From Cristatella mucedo (taxonomy: Eukaryota > Bryozoa > Phylactolaemata > Cristatellidae), in NCBI GenBank assembly GCA_009760855.2, contig WPIO01000010.1:2009001-2073000 (forward strand): a stretch of DNA of 64,000 nucleotides. The letters are read 5' to 3'. Position 1 is the first letter of the stretch; each line of letters opens with the position of its first letter. The translations under genes and the position numbers were made by a program. Below, in pieces: positions 47,403-60,089 of the stretch. The notes beneath the pieces are model-generated. The model had not been told where the DNA came from. It was given only the letters and a program-made list of their open reading frames with translations, and did not search any database.

Positions 47403-48686
47403 TTGAACTCGTATATCGAAACCTCACACCTTGCTAGTAAGTTCCAGTCTGGCTTTAGAGCTAATCACTCCACAGAGTCAGCATTGCTTCGGGTATACAA
47501 CGACCTACTTAGGAATGCAGACATGGGTAGAGTGTCTCTTCTTGTTTTGCTCGATCTTTCGGCAGCTTTTGATACCATCGATCACAAAGTACTTCTAGAG
47601 CGCCTCTCATCTCGCCTGGGCATCACTGGCACTGCTCTGCAGTGGTTCAGGTCCTATCTCAGTGGGAGACTCCAGAGTGTTGACGTGAATGGACAAAGAT
47701 CATCTGAAGTACCTCTAAAATATGGAGTACCTCAGGGCTCTGTGCTAGGTCCGGTCCTTTTCACCGTTTATACTCTCCCTCTTGCTGATGTGATTGCCAA
47801 GCACAATCTAGGCTTTCACTTCTATGCGGATGACACTCAGTTGTACCTTTGCTTTGATCCCTCCCAGCCTTCGAGCACCTCAAATTCTCTCAACTCACTT
47901 GCTGCATGCATTGATGACATCCGATCATGGATGGCAGCAAATTTTCTAAAACTAAACGATGATAAAACTAACTTACTAGTTATGGGCAAACCTAGTGTTA
48001 TTCAGAAATTGGAAAGGCTGACTTTCAAAATTGGCTCTGCCAGCATATCTCCAGTTGCATCAGCTCGAAATCTAGGTGTCATATTCCAAAGCGACCTCTC
48101 GTTAGACGACCTTATCAGCTCCACAGTCAAATCAGCCTATTTTCAGCCTCATAACATTGCTAAAATTAGGGCTTGTTTAGATAAGGATACCACGTCCAAG
48201 TTGGTCCATGCATTCGTGACATCTCGTCTCGACTTCTGCAACTCACTGCTTACTGGCCTACCAGCATGTGCGATCAGGCGATTGCAGCTGGTGCAAAACT
48301 CTGCAGCTAGGCTTGTCTGTCGTGAGCGTCGCAGTTGCCACATTACTCCACTTCTCGCCGACCTGCACTGGTTACCAGTCAAGCAACGGATTGACTTCAA
48401 GGTTTTGTCGCTCACTTTTAGGTCTCTTCATTCTATGGCTCCAGCCTATCTTTCAGAGATACTACCCCATCAGGCAAAGCATCGTACCACTCGCTTTTCG
48501 GAATCCAACAGTCTACAAATACCTCGTACAAACCTTAAATCCTTTGGAGACCGTGCATTTAGCTCGTGTGCTCCCAAAGCCTGGAACTCCCTCCCGACCT
48601 GCATCAGAACATCCCCTGACCTGACCACATTTAAAAGAAACTTAAAAACATACCTATTTAGGACAGCATTTAGTGGGTCCTTGTGA
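47403..48686 (+). CDS. L2 LINE reverse transcriptase, partial but open
   Basis: Partial protein of about 427 residues; the frame enters the family-like sequence at LNSYIETS and has no start codon of its own, so the N-terminal endonuclease and the first part of the polymerase are missing. Visible motifs in order: QSGFRANHST; LLVLLDLSAAFDTIDHKVLL (first catalytic Asp); YGVPQGSVLGPVLF; FYADDTQLYL, with the Asp pair in YADD at 47823-47834; LKLNDDKTNLLVMG; ARNLGVIFQSDLSLDD; SRLDFCNSLLTGL; LHWLPVKQRIDFKVL; FGDRAFSSCAPKAWNSLP. In complete elements this enzyme copies the LINE RNA at a nicked target. This copy alone probably cannot be translated into a working enzyme. Confidence 0.85.
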   Translation: MNSYIETSHLASKFQSGFRANHSTESALLRVYNDLLRNADMGRVSLLVLLDLSAAFDTIDHKVLLERLSSRLGITGTALQWFRSYLSGRLQSVDVNGQRSSEVPLKYGVPQGSVLGPVLFTVYTLPLADVIAKHNLGFHFYADDTQLYLCFDPSQPSSTSNSLNSLAACIDDIRSWMAANFLKLNDDKTNLLVMGKPSVIQKLERLTFKIGSASISPVASARNLGVIFQSDLSLDDLISSTVKSAYFQPHNIAKIRACLDKDTTSKLVHAFVTSRLDFCNSLLTGLPACAIRRLQLVQNSAARLVCRERRSCHITPLLADLHWLPVKQRIDFKVLSLTFRSLHSMAPAYLSEILPHQAKHRTTRFSESNSLQIPRTNLKSFGDRAFSSCAPKAWNSLPTCIRTSPDLTTFKRNLKTYLFRTAFSGSL

Positions 48687-48844
48687 TTCTTCCTTGATGT
48701 GCTTATGCGTGCTGACACTGTTCATGCTGCCACTAACCACATTTGCATGCTGACCCAGTGCATGTAACCCCTAACCATGTTATTCATTTTGTTTGTTTTT
48801 CAAGCATGATTTTACTTACTATTCTATTGCGTATCACTTTGCAG

Positions 48845-48925
48845 CAAATGTAAAGCGCCTAGAAAGAGATTAAGTTCTCTGAGGGCGCTTTATCAAGTGC
48901 AATATTATTATTATTATTATTTCCT
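48845..48925 (+). promoter_or_regulatory. L2 3' recognition segment and (TTA)n tail
   Basis: GCAAATGTAAAGCGCCTAGA, then AAGAGATTAAGTTCTCTGAG and GGCGCTTTATC, end in ATTATTATT. GCGCC and GGCGC can form a stem. In several L2-group LINEs such a 3' stem-loop is what the reverse transcriptase recognises; here that role is inferred. SINE-B carries a matching segment. Confidence 0.65.
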
Positions 48926-49189
48926 CAAACTGATTGGCAAAGAGACCAGCTTAATACTTATGGGGCACACCTAGTGTCAGTCCTTGTGGATCAACGCAAG
49001 AACTTTGCTCTGTATCCGTCGGTCAACCGGCTGCCATCCTAGCCCTTTCACCAAAAAGGACACGTGATCAAACTTCTAGAATTTATAAACTAGCCTTGCA
49101 GCCGTATTTCTCGCCAGCTGCAGTAGCCTCGTGGTTTTTTCGGTATCGCATCCAAAAGGGAATTAAAAAAATCCAGCTCAAACAGAAAC

Positions 49190-49530
49190 AGGGAGCTAGT
49201 TAAGTTCTTTGCAAGCCACCGTCGAAGACAGTTCCTAGCCTTAAATAGGGATCAGTGGTGATGGCTAGCTGCGGAAGCAGTCTTCTTTACAAAACTTTCA
49301 AACTGTAGGCAGTTTCGAAGACGACACCTCCTACATTTAGAGCCCGTGGTGACGGTCACACAACAGCATCACCTGTTAGTAGAGCAAAGTCTTCTAGTCC
49401 AGCCACACGCTCGGGGTGTCCTATGAGTAGCAGTTTCTTTTTATCGTCGTTCGGTTTAAAAAAAAATCGGCCGACTTCCAGGATCGAGTATCTGCAAAGC
49501 AAGCATTTAGTTTATCAGTCGCCACTCGCT
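49190..49530 (-). mobile_element. LINE-X internal fragment
   Basis: It matches the copy at about 62840-63160 over its whole length, for example GCAAGCCACCGTCGAAGACAG against GTAAGCCACCCTAGATGACAG, and GGGGTGTCCTATGAGTAGCAG against GGGGTGTCCTACGAGCAGCAG. On the minus strand this is the segment after the YADD box (NFLKLNGDKTK...LVGHPK region). Confidence 0.75.
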
Positions 49531-49619
49531 AGATGATCACCTTAGCTAAAAATCATTCACGTTTTATCACGCATAATTGTGTAGAGAAAAATACATGTAG
49601 ACGGAGCGGAGCAGTACGG

Positions 49620-49935
49620 AGCATGTAAGCTAATAGTTGTCTTTTTAAATGTGATTGATTCAGGGGATATAGCGATGTCCGTCAACAGTCAGTTAGCAAC
49701 AGTCTTTATCGGCAGCATGGGAGCTGCAGGCACTTTCTCCAAAGGATTTTAGGTTGCTTAGTAACGCAGCTAAATGACGAGTAGGAGGGGCCGTTTGTCT
49801 AAAGCGAAGCCTGGTGGGTGAACTTTGCTGGTCGCGATAAGCTAAGAAGAAGCCCAGCGAAAGATTCTCTTGAGCTAATTTGAGCCTTTGGAGATGGAGG
49901 TAAAGTTTGACACCTAAGCCAAACACTGGTTATCT
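49620..49935 (-). mobile_element. L2 C-terminal fragment
   Basis: On the minus strand LAALLSNLKSFGESACSSHA parallels the L2 NLKSFGDRAFSSCAPKAW segment, and TTTTTAAATGTGATTGATTC on the plus strand parallels the other minus-strand L2 copies (TTTTTAAATTTGATCAAGTC at 50.24 kb). Confidence 0.6.
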
Positions 49936-49964
49936 AAGAATGTAATATCAATAGCAATGGTAAT

Positions 49965-50440
49965 CATATACTTGATAAAGCGCCCTCGGAGAACTCATTC
50001 TCTTTCTAGGCGCTTTACATTTGCTGCAAAGGAGACACGATCGAATGTTAATTGGTACCATGCTTGATAAACAACATGAATAACATGGTTAGCGGTGACA
50101 TGCACAGGGTCAGCATGCAATTGTGGCTAGTGGCAGCACGCAACAGTGTGAGCACGCATAAGCACACAAAAAACGAAACGAATCACAAGGACTGACTAAG
50201 TGCTGTTATAAATAGGCGCGTTTTTAATTTCTTTTTAAATTTGATCAAGTCAGGGGATGTCGTGACGGAAGTCGGTAGTGAGTTCCAGGCTTTGGGAGCA
50301 TACGAACTAAAAGCACGGTCTCCAAAGGATTTGAGGTTTGTACGAGGTATAGTTAAACAGCTAGATTCCAAAAAGCGGGTGGAACGATGCTTAGCCTGGT
50401 GGGGCAGCAGATCTCATAGCTCGGAGCAGCCCATTGGCAG
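49965..50440 (-). mobile_element. L2 3' fragment
   Basis: The minus strand encodes LTIPRTNLKSFGDRAFSSYA and PKAWNSLPTSVTTSPDLIKF, almost the same as the open copy, followed by the 3' UTR and the tail AAGCGCCTAGAAAGAGAATG, GAGGGCGCTTTATCAAG at about 49972-50020. 5'-truncated at about 50.42 kb, close to a 14-bp minisatellite. Confidence 0.85.
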
Positions 50441-50450
50441 TAACGACTGC

Positions 50451-50562
50451 TGCAAATGTCCAGCTGCAAATGTCCAGCTGCAAATGTTCAGCTACAAACG
50501 TCCAGTTACAAATGTCCAGCTACAAATGTCCAGCTACAAATATCCACTACAAATGTCCAGCA
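50451..50562. repeat. 14-bp minisatellite, about 8 units
   Basis: Unit AATGTCCAGCTACA, with GCA, TTACA and a 13-bp variant. It begins about 10-30 bases from the 5' truncation point of the L2 fragment on its left. Confidence 0.9.
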
Positions 50563-52204
50563 CTGGCCATAGCGTACAGAACTCGCAGGTCGAAGCCAGT
50601 GCACAACTGTCTGGCTCAAATCCGTGGGCAATCGAGTGACTAGTTTACATAGCTTCGGCTGCTATGACGCCCAGCCCGAGATTGCAGCGTAGCCAACTGC
50701 GAACCAATTATCGTCCGGGAATCGCAAATAAAATATTAACAGTTGCAATCTGGATGGTGAAGCGCACGTACGTTTCACTTTGCAAATCGCTGCAAGAGAA
50801 TTAATATCCAGGATTTAATGACGTGCGTGGTATCATTCTTATGCCAGCATACTAAAGCTCGCAAGAAATTCATAAGGGCTTCTGTTTAGCTGGACACCTG
50901 GATAGTAACTATCTTTGAATCCTGTACGGTTACCGTTCTAAAAAGTAGGAGGGAAACCGAAGTAAGAACTAATGCAGTTGTCCAAATTTCGTGGGTGCCT
51001 AAAGTGAAGCTCACTTGGACTCACATGTTCTATAGTCATTGCCACGTCTGACACATCTGGCTTGTGAAAGGTTCAGGTGCAGCTGCTGATTAGGAGTCAG
51101 TTGTGGGTGCTTCATTTGGCAATCACACCCTGGTCGGATTACCAAGGGTGGCTAACCACCTATTTAAATATTTTTTAAATTCACCATTTAAATGCAAGCA
51201 TTCTTTATTAGCAAGATTATGACCGGAAACTGGCCTGAAAATTCATGTGATAGTTGACCTACCCAGCGAGGAAAGGCGTTCTGATAATTTACAGCGTCGG
51301 GACAATGATGCATGCTATATCGCGACGTGCATTGCGGAGAGGACTTCTTACAGAATTCATCCCTTCTATTTTTTCACGATACCTTATGCACTTTAGCCAA
51401 CTCAAGAAAGCTTATAGCGTTCGCTTCCAATTCTGCTCTTATTAAAGTATGGATGCATAAGATGGCAGCACTGCTCCAGGGCAGTTGGCGAGCATTTGCG
51501 AACTTCGATGCAGCAGCAACTGCAACTCGCTAGCTGTGCTTGGTGAGACCTCAAATTACCGGTATTTGTCTATTGACGGCGAAGACTAGCACCCTTTCGA
51601 GTGCTGTGCTTTTGGCCCAAGGAACTTCGTGCAGAAGCGATTGCAGCGCTTATAGCAACCGTGTGAGCCTCACCGGAAGTCTGAAAGCTAAATCAAAGGC
51701 GAGGCCGCCCTGTACGGATAGCAAGGGCAGGAACAAGCTGGTTTCGTCGGTGCAATCTATGAAGGTCTAGTGACGCTTCACTTCTTTGCCACGTGGCAGG
51801 CAAAGGATATAGGAACGCTGCGGCGAGCGCCATGAGCCGCAGCAGCTAAAAGGCCGTTGCCGAACCTCAGAGTTCACTGAGTTCAGAGTTCGCAGAGTGG
51901 CGCTAGTCCATGCAGACGCGATACTTGTAGACGCACGTGCCTACAGTAGATGGTTCTCGACTACAAACGGGTATGCCGACTGGGTAGCAGAACGCGGAAA
52001 CAATCCGGAGAAACAATCCTGCACGTTAATGCATTAGGTTCGTGACGTTAGTGCAGGGCAGCTTATTTCACAGCCAAGGGATGGCAAAAGAGTAGGCAAT
52101 TAAATGCTTTTCACTAGCTAGGAGCCCAAATTAACGCTCACAATCGGCCCTGTTAGCATATGCCCTGTTGAATCTGTACACAATTTAGTTTACCTATTTA
52201 AAAG
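50563..52204. other. No supported gene
   Basis: About 1.6 kb with short frames (51254-51770) that show no recognisable domain. No repeat seen. Confidence 0.4.
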
Positions 52205-53035
52205 TGACCGTTAATTAGAGGACCACTTCAGCTCCACAGTCAAGTCGGCCTACTTCCAGATACATAACATTACTAAAATTCTGGCTTGTTTAGACAGGGA
52301 TACCACATCTAGAGTGGTCCATGCATTTGTGCCATCCAGTCTTGACTTCTGCAACTTAGTGTTTGCTGGTCTACCAGCCTATGCACTCAGGTGGTTTCAG
52401 CTGGTGCAAAACTCTGCAGCTAGGCATGTCTGTCGTGAGCGTCACTGTTGCCACAAGACAGCACGTCTTGCAGACATGTACCTGCTACCAGTCAAACAAC
52501 GCATCGACATCAAGGTTCTGTCACTCACATTTAGGTCCCTTTATTCTTTGGCTCCAGGATATTTATCAAATCTACTCCTCCACTCGGTTGAGCAGCGTTC
52601 CACTAGCTTTTCGGAATCTAATCATGTATCTATAATTCATACGAACCTCAAATCCTTTTGAGACCGTGCCTTTAGTTGCTTCGTATGGTCCCAAAGCCCG
52701 GAATTCACTTCCGACTTGCGTCACGAAATCTGACTTGACCAAATTTGAAAAGAAGCTAAAAACACATCTATGTGTCATGCCATTTAGTGACTCCATGTAA
52801 TCCGGCCTCTACGCGCTTATGCGTGCTGACACTGAGCGTTCTGCCACTAATCATATTTGCATGCTAGCCTGTGGATGCCACCCCTAACCATGTTATGCAT
52901 GTTGTCATTGAGCATGTTCCCTCTAACCTCGATCGTGCTTCATCTTTAGAAAATATTAAGTACCTAGAACGATATTGAGTTTTCTGCGGTGGGCGGGGGA
53001 GCTATATCAAATATATTATTATTACCATTATAAAT
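52205..53035 (+). mobile_element. L2 3' fragment
   Basis: The plus strand encodes VVHAFVPSSLDFCNLVFAGL, then ADMYLLPVKQRIDIKVLSLT and LAPGYLSNLLLHSVEQRSTS, matching the open L2 copy. A frameshift breaks it before the FGDRAF region. The 3' end reads AAGTACCTAGAACGATATTG, then GGGGGAGCTATATCAAATAT and an (ATT)n tail at about 53014-53025. Confidence 0.85.
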
Positions 53036-55514
53036 TAAAACTGGCTAAAAGTGACGACAGATTTTAAGTTTAGGTGGTCTAAGCCAAAGATCATCAAACC
53101 TATATGGTTCCTAATTATTGGAATTCATGACCTAGAAATAATATAATATAGCAGACGATGCAGCATTCCAAAGTTGAGCCATACTTTCTTAAATTAAGGC
53201 CGTTCTTGGCCCGGATAATTTAGGAAACATAAGTTAACCAAACTTAGTTAGACCGTAAGTCATTCAGCTTCATAGCTCGTCGGACTCAAGCGTAAATTAC
53301 GATTGATGAGGATTTTTTACATTTTTTTCTTCACAGCCGGAACCACCGAAACCAACTCGTCCGCAAAGGTATTGGGGACAGCCACTACAGTGCCAAGTTT
53401 GGCTCAAATGCTTCTCTTAAACGTTGGCCTTCCAGAGATGCTGATCATAAGAACATCACTTGGCAGGAGACAGGCGAGCATTTTAAATTATACTCGTGTC
53501 TCAAAGGATAACCAAAATTACCTCGAAAATAAGAGCATGATTAGTGCAAAAATCACACGGAGGAGCAAAACTTCATGCACCTGTGCAAAAACAATTTTAA
53601 CTGCGACTTATCGTCTATAAACACTGGCATCGTCTCACTCATTTCCTCGTGTCTGCCGCGCTCAGCTATAACTCTGTGAGGTATGGTGGGCAACAAGAAG
53701 ATCTATTAGGTGAGCATTCGCCCACTAGCTGACTTTCGAAACCCAGGGAACAATTAAGTTTAAGCAACTCGGAGCACACAGTTCAATTTTCTTCCTTTTG
53801 CAGAATGCGGAATTTTAAGAAACTCTTTCGTGGGCGTGACCATACATATTCGGTCGACAGGAAGAGTTGCTAAGATAACAACATAGCGCTCATCGATTTA
53901 AAATCTCATCGACATGAACACTGAGGACACGCGTCCATCACGACACGCAAAGCAGATGCTTTCCCATGCCCACCAAAAGGTGACGACGAGTGGTGGTCGG
54001 AATAGAGGACGCATGAAATCAAGTAGCAGTCTTTAACAAGTATCATATAGAACTGCCACCGCATTGAACTTTAGAAACTCACGGCACCTCTTTGATTACA
54101 GTAACGATGGTTGTCAATTTTCCATGACTTCTAGTGCGTGCCCAGTGCAGCAGCAATATTGCAGATTGTAAAGCCAGTCAACTCTCATATAAGAAGCAAT
54201 CCATCACAGAAGCTGTGTGAACAGGGGCGAAGCAAGTTTACGAGTCATGCTACAGGCCGTATGCCGATAATTTATGGAGAAGCTCCTACCTAGGAAAGCG
54301 GTCCTAGTCTGCATCGAGGCCACGGGTAGATATTAATCCAGAATTGTAGCACACGGCACGAAAATTTATCGCACTTTATCAAACCACGGACCCTGAAAAC
54401 CATATATCTTCACTGTACATGCAAACCTCCGCAAGCTCGGCTAAGATATCAGTAATGATGCAATTGTGTACTTCTAGAACTGGGGATACCCAAAGGCAAG
54501 CGCAGAAACTGACAGTGACAGACGGGCGTTGCCATAGCGGCGCGTCAGAACGCCGACAGCCGTATGGCGGAGTACTTTAAGGAGACCAGACTTTATACGT
54601 CAAGTCTACAGAAGTAATTACGTCGATTTAGGCTGGTGAAGAACTGACCAGGTGCCAACAATTTTTTAATGCTTGAAGTGTATAAAATTAAGAAGGAGAG
54701 AGAACCTAGAACAAATTGCCTCTGGTCCACGCTTGGCGAACAGCAAAGAAATCAGAATTAACCCGGTCACTGGCCTCAGTGACCGGAGCCAATATGCCAT
54801 CTAGAACTATTTCGTCAAGCTGACAAAGCATCCGGTCATTTGCAAGGCATGCACGTGCCATCGGTATCATAGGCTTACATTGGAATGAAGGTTAGTGGTG
54901 TAAGCACACGCAAGCTCGCCGACTTTTCCAAAGACACCCGCAAATTCAAATAGAAAAAAGATTTCGGTGGTGGTGTAGGCCATATTGGCGGGTGCAGAAG
55001 CAGTTATTCTCAAACTCCACAGGATAGGCGGCGGTAGGAGTGATGCGACGTCGCTCTCCAGAACGAAATAAATTCTAGTCAATGCTATTCCGGCGGTCCT
55101 TGTAGGCGACATGGAACGAAGCATGACTAAAAATGTTGAGAATTTCTATGCCATCAAAACAAAAAAGCTCAGTGCTCGCCATTTGTCGCATCACGTCGGC
55201 AAAAATCGGGGCAGGTAAACGAGGATTCAGATTACGCGAAGCGTAGGTCAGAGTTAGAAGATGCACCGGTGCACCGAGCATGACATACCACGAGCCTGGG
55301 TCATCGGCTTCGAAAGTGTGAAGAAACTTTGCTGCAGCGATTCATAATTTATAGTTATGACGGCTGACTGTTGATCTCCTTGTCGCTCGGTCGTCCGGAA
55401 ATGGTTAAGCTCACAATTTCCCCGCATAAGTCTCTTTGATGCTAGAGCCTATGGTAACTAAAAGACTGTTGGAAATGGAGAGCCTTGGATGAGGCATTCT
55501 TTGCAGTATTTATC
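53036..55514. other. No supported gene
   Basis: About 2.5 kb. Open frames at 53303-53620 (plus) and 54867-55281 (minus) show no domain I recognise. They could be remains of an unidentified element. Confidence 0.35.
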
Positions 55515-55885
55515 AATATAACCTGTCATTAACTCCACAAAAACAAGTGGTGTTACGCTGGAGAGTTTTCGGCAGCGTACTCAAAACCTAAATGGCTTGA
55601 TGTGAATAGAGAATCGTACAGAATCCATTTCACGAAACTGAGAGATAGTGAGATGCATAGCTGTTTCAGGCGGGCAGTCAAGGAATTATTAGTAGACTTT
55701 AACTAGCACTGCTACGCGGCTGGAAAGGATCTTCTAGTGCTGCAGTAGATAGAACAAATATTCGTTCGTTCGCATCGTAAAGTGAGCTCGACGATCTAGG
55801 ACCGGAAGAGCGTTACGCTCTGTCCCTCTATGCGGTTTCCAAGTGAAATCGTGGAGCAGCTAGTTTTTTTGTCCTGTGAGGAGCC
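55515..55885 (-). mobile_element. LINE-X 3' fragment, decayed
   Basis: GTGGTGTTACGCTGGAGAGTT near 55550, then a worn GCGTACTCAAAACCTAAATGGC, follows the LINE-X 3' UTR order seen at 39.2 and 62.4 kb. AGCACTGCTACGCGGCTGGA and CGATCTAGGACCGGAAGAGC continue into the coding end. Confidence 0.6.
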
Positions 55886-57154
55886 AAGGGTTACAACTTT
55901 TGACAGAAGTTCCGCTGTTCGGCATGAATGAGCCCAAACTGTGGCGGGCCTCGAGCAAAGATATTTAGTCAGCCGCTGCGGTCGTTAGAATTAAGATCCG
56001 AGTCCTCATATCAGAAATTGGTCGAACGCGACGGCTAGATGTGTAAGCGTTCGTCTGAATGGACATTTTTTTAAATTTCAAATCAGCTATCTCATCGAGG
56101 AAAGATTATTTGCGGGCCCTCGACGATGGCCGGATAAATACGTGCTACGCAGCTCACATTGACGCGCCAGAGTTCGAATTGCTGATTCAATTGACGAGAA
56201 TTCTTTCGTTTCTACTCGCCTGTCGCCTTTTCGCTCGTAGATTTGAGCGCGGAGCGGCCGCACGTGCCGCCGCGGATCGGGTGAGCTCAGAAGATCGGGA
56301 TACTTTGCTGACTTCCGTAGCTCGCCGCATTGCGAATGTGCAGTCGCAACGGCTGAAGTGCAGCGCGTATTTCGATCGCAGAGTTCGCTCGCGGCACGTA
56401 ACGCAGACTTAAATTCGTCCGGCAGCTTAGCTCAGAATCTGGTCTCTCTCCGCTAGCCAGGTTAGTTACGCGGTTGCACACAAAAAATGGAAGCACGACA
56501 GCATTGCAAGCCCCGCGGACTTGCAAAAATGCTATTAGTTATCAACTCAGTGTTATTCGCGCTGGGGGCCGCTCTCGCTGCCCATGCTTTGCATTTTATT
56601 TTTCTTGTTTCTTCTACTGCCCACCGTTCGGCGCCAGTCTAGCGTTCCTCGCACTTGCTAGCTAGACCCTATCGCTTATTCACTCGACGCGCAAGCAAAG
56701 TCGCCGCCGTCACTTTCGACCTGGCCGCGCGGTGCGCTCGGTTGCCAAGTGGCGGCCAGTTCGCGAGGTGAGGACGCTGGAATCGGCTAGGCGAGCCGTA
56801 GAATGCCGCCAGCCTCGCTACTCATGCATCTTGGGGCGGCGCTGGCGGCGTTGCCGGAGCCCTAGCTGAGAGGCTGAGCGCGCGAAGCGTCTGAACGTTC
56901 GCCGCCGCGGTCTGCTGTCCATCGCTCTCGGTGACAAGTCTGGCCGTGACACTGGCCGTGACACTTAGGCGGCAAGCACCACCGGCGCCGTTAGATTAGT
57001 TGCCATGGCAAGGTCAAGGCATATTCATCCTCTTCCTCTTAATCCTGGCTACGCCTGCAACACCGATTACGCTGAGGCCCTATTGACCGCCGCTGCCGCC
57101 GCTTGGGAAGCATGGATTCAGTCGGCGGCCGTGAAAGCCCGAGAAGAAAAGTGC
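55886..57154. other. No supported gene; GC-rich block
   Basis: CpG-rich between about 56.65 and 57.0 kb, which could be a promoter, but no gene is recognisable next to it. The plus-strand frame at 56059-56412 (about 117 residues) has no known domain. CTGGCCGTGACA is tandemly doubled at about 56940-56965. Confidence 0.35.
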
Positions 57155-57315
57155 TCACTCTTAACGACCGAGGTCGTGGGTTCGAATCATGCAGTGGGCG
57201 ATCCATTATTGCTAACTGCAATCGGTGGCGATGACCGTAACGGCTCTTCTGGCGCGCTATTCTAGACGAAACTGTTAAGTCAGCAAGTGTATATTTATAT
57301 ATGCTTATGGCGCCA
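57155..57315 (+). mobile_element. SINE-A copy
   Basis: AGGTCGTGGGTTCGAATCAT (B box from 57179), then GCAATCGGTGGCGATGACCG and TAACGGCTCTTCTGGC, as in the other copies, with a GAAACTGTTAAGTCAGC 3' part. The A-box side is weak. Confidence 0.8.
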
Positions 57316-58159
57316 CGCAACTCGCACTACCCGCTTTCGTTCTGAGACGGTGAAGGCTGCTTCCGGCTAAGGAGTGACTATGAATTACATGAATACATTG
57401 TGTCTTTGAGACTCTTAGTCCATATTCATTATGACGAATCCGTCTGTACGTCATGGCTTCGATCAAGAACTGTAGGCCTTCTGTGCTTTACTATGCAGTG
57501 AGCAGTCAGCAACATGCACAATCTCCCATTTTGTTGCACCATCGTCAGCAAGAAACGCGTCCGCCGGAAAAGCTCCGGCAAATGTCATTCACTCAATAGG
57601 GCCACAATGGTGTATTCGCAGCACGCCCGTTGTCGGGCCGGCAGACTTTCTCAAGAAATGAATGCTCTACCCCCCCCCCGATTGCTGCTTCCGCCCTCAT
57701 ATCCGCACCATCATCAAAATTAGGGTCATAGATGATCTCTTTCATCAACTGGATCTATTCCGTCGTTATGAAACGCCAGTGCGCCGTCGCAGCCACTGAG
57801 TCCCGACATGTGCGCGCGCATCATTTGCTAGCGGAATCGATCGGTTTTCACAGGAATTCTCGTTTTTCCCGGAATTCCCCTTGAACACTTTCAGCTGTGC
57901 AATTATGCTTACTTACATGACAGAAAGCTGTATCCTATTGAATGACGACAAAACCAAATCAATTTCTTTGATAAATTTGGTGTCGCTACGAAACTAGGAT
58001 GCCTACAGCTTATTTTATACAATCAATCTTTTGTACGACGATCAGGTCAAACTAGGTTAAACCTGACCATTTCCTGCTAGGTTGGAAGAGCTTAGGCAAA
58101 GATGGAGCATCACATGGCCAAGTAGTATGCTGCCACTTTGGAGCGACTGTTTGACGGGT
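57316..58159. other. No supported gene
   Basis: No recognisable gene or repeat apart from a C-run near 57670. Confidence 0.4.

Positions 58160-59028
<869 letters not shown>

Positions 59029-59054
<26 letters not shown>
59029..59054. repeat. (TA)n next to a SINE-B tail
   Basis: About 13 TA units, 30-40 bases from the 3' end of the minus-strand SINE-B. Confidence 0.85.
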
Positions 59055-59058
<4 letters not shown>

Positions 59059-59089
59059 AATTAATACAAATGTATAATTTGTTTGTATG

Positions 59090-59235
59090 ACGCCCAAAGA
59101 CAACTAAGCCTCTAATCAGGCGCTCCAAATATGCCACGGGGCTCGCTCGACCCCACAACCTTGGTCATCAAATAAATTAGCCCTGACCTGCGTTGTTAAA
59201 TACGAGCACCTTAACCGCTGGGTTAAACCATTGCA
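59090..59235 (-). mobile_element. SINE-B copy, diverged
   Basis: On the minus strand: TGGTTTAACCCAGCGGTTAA, then GGTGCTCGTATTTAACAACG, a worn B-box region GGGGTCGAGCGAGCCCCG and the tail GCGCCTGATTAGAGGCTTAG. This is the same order as in the 60.5 kb copy. Confidence 0.65.
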
Positions 59236-59599
59236 ATTCGTCAATATTATAATAGTGCAGTCTGTACATAGCTACGGGGTAATCGCTGTTGAGTAATGCA
59301 AATTCTTTCTAGTTACCTAAACTGATGAAGCGAATGCAATAAAACTTACATCCGACTAATAATCGACGGCATTAGGCTCTCTCTGCTCTCTTTTATTTCA
59401 GATATATTGCGTTTGCTCATGTAGTGAGTCGTTTTCCTATTATTTAGGAGATCCTTATGAGACTTCTCTGTGCACTGACCCATTATTTCTTCCAGAGGAA
59501 TGGTGCTGCGGAATGAAAGGATGAGACTTTTACCAAACTAAGTGTAATGTTTTAACGAGCTAGAGACTAAAATTAATACACTCGCTGAGAATGTACTAA
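59236..59599. other. No supported gene
   Basis: AT-rich, nothing recognised. Confidence 0.4.
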
Positions 59600-59690
59600 C
59601 GACGTGAGGTGGCGAAGTCGAGGCCAAGCGGTGCATCACTTGACGAGGTTTTCGTGTTGAGAAGGACTGAATTCAAATCCTTGACTTTAT
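59600..59690 (+). mobile_element. tRNA-like relic, Leu/Ser type
   Basis: GTCGAGGCCAAGCGGTGCATC resembles the D-arm/A box of class II tRNAs (TGGCCGAGxGGT), and TGAATTCAAATCCTTGA resembles a B box at the expected later position with a long variable part between. The acceptor arms do not pair well, so it is a pseudogene or a SINE head rather than a tRNA gene. Confidence 0.35.
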
Positions 59691-60089
59691 TATTTCACCA
59701 TATCACTTGTCTATTAAATTTTTCCAACCAGATGCTTTCAATGCAATGCATCGAACTCGTTTCTATTGGCATCATATTGCAAAGCCTTACGGGTCAGCCT
59801 CTTTTTTTGGTTTAGAAGCTGCTCAACACAAATAACAGCCGTATGAATATATTTTATCTGTTTAGGGAAGAATGCTCTGAAAAGTTACAAAAATTTGTTA
59901 TGCACTAGTTTTTTGCGATATCTTTGACATGATTTAAAGGTACATGGAAGATGAGATGTGATACTTGATAAACTTGATTAATCGATATAACGATTACGAT
60001 GACCAGTTTTCGAGTTTCAATGACTTTTTTAATCTTAGGCATGCGTCATCTGGACGTCATTTCATGAGACGTATAATAGTCAGCATATT

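Larger units (their letters stand above)
47395..48925 (+). mobile_element. Young 5'-truncated L2-type LINE
   Basis: About 1.5 kb of a CR1/L2-group LINE: most of the reverse transcriptase, the C-terminal region, a 3' UTR, the terminal GCGCC...GGCGC segment and a (TTA)n tail. It is truncated inside the first part of the reverse transcriptase, the usual outcome of incomplete target-primed reverse transcription. Its uninterrupted frame makes it the least decayed of at least ten L2 copies here. I could not identify a target duplication. Confidence 0.9.
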
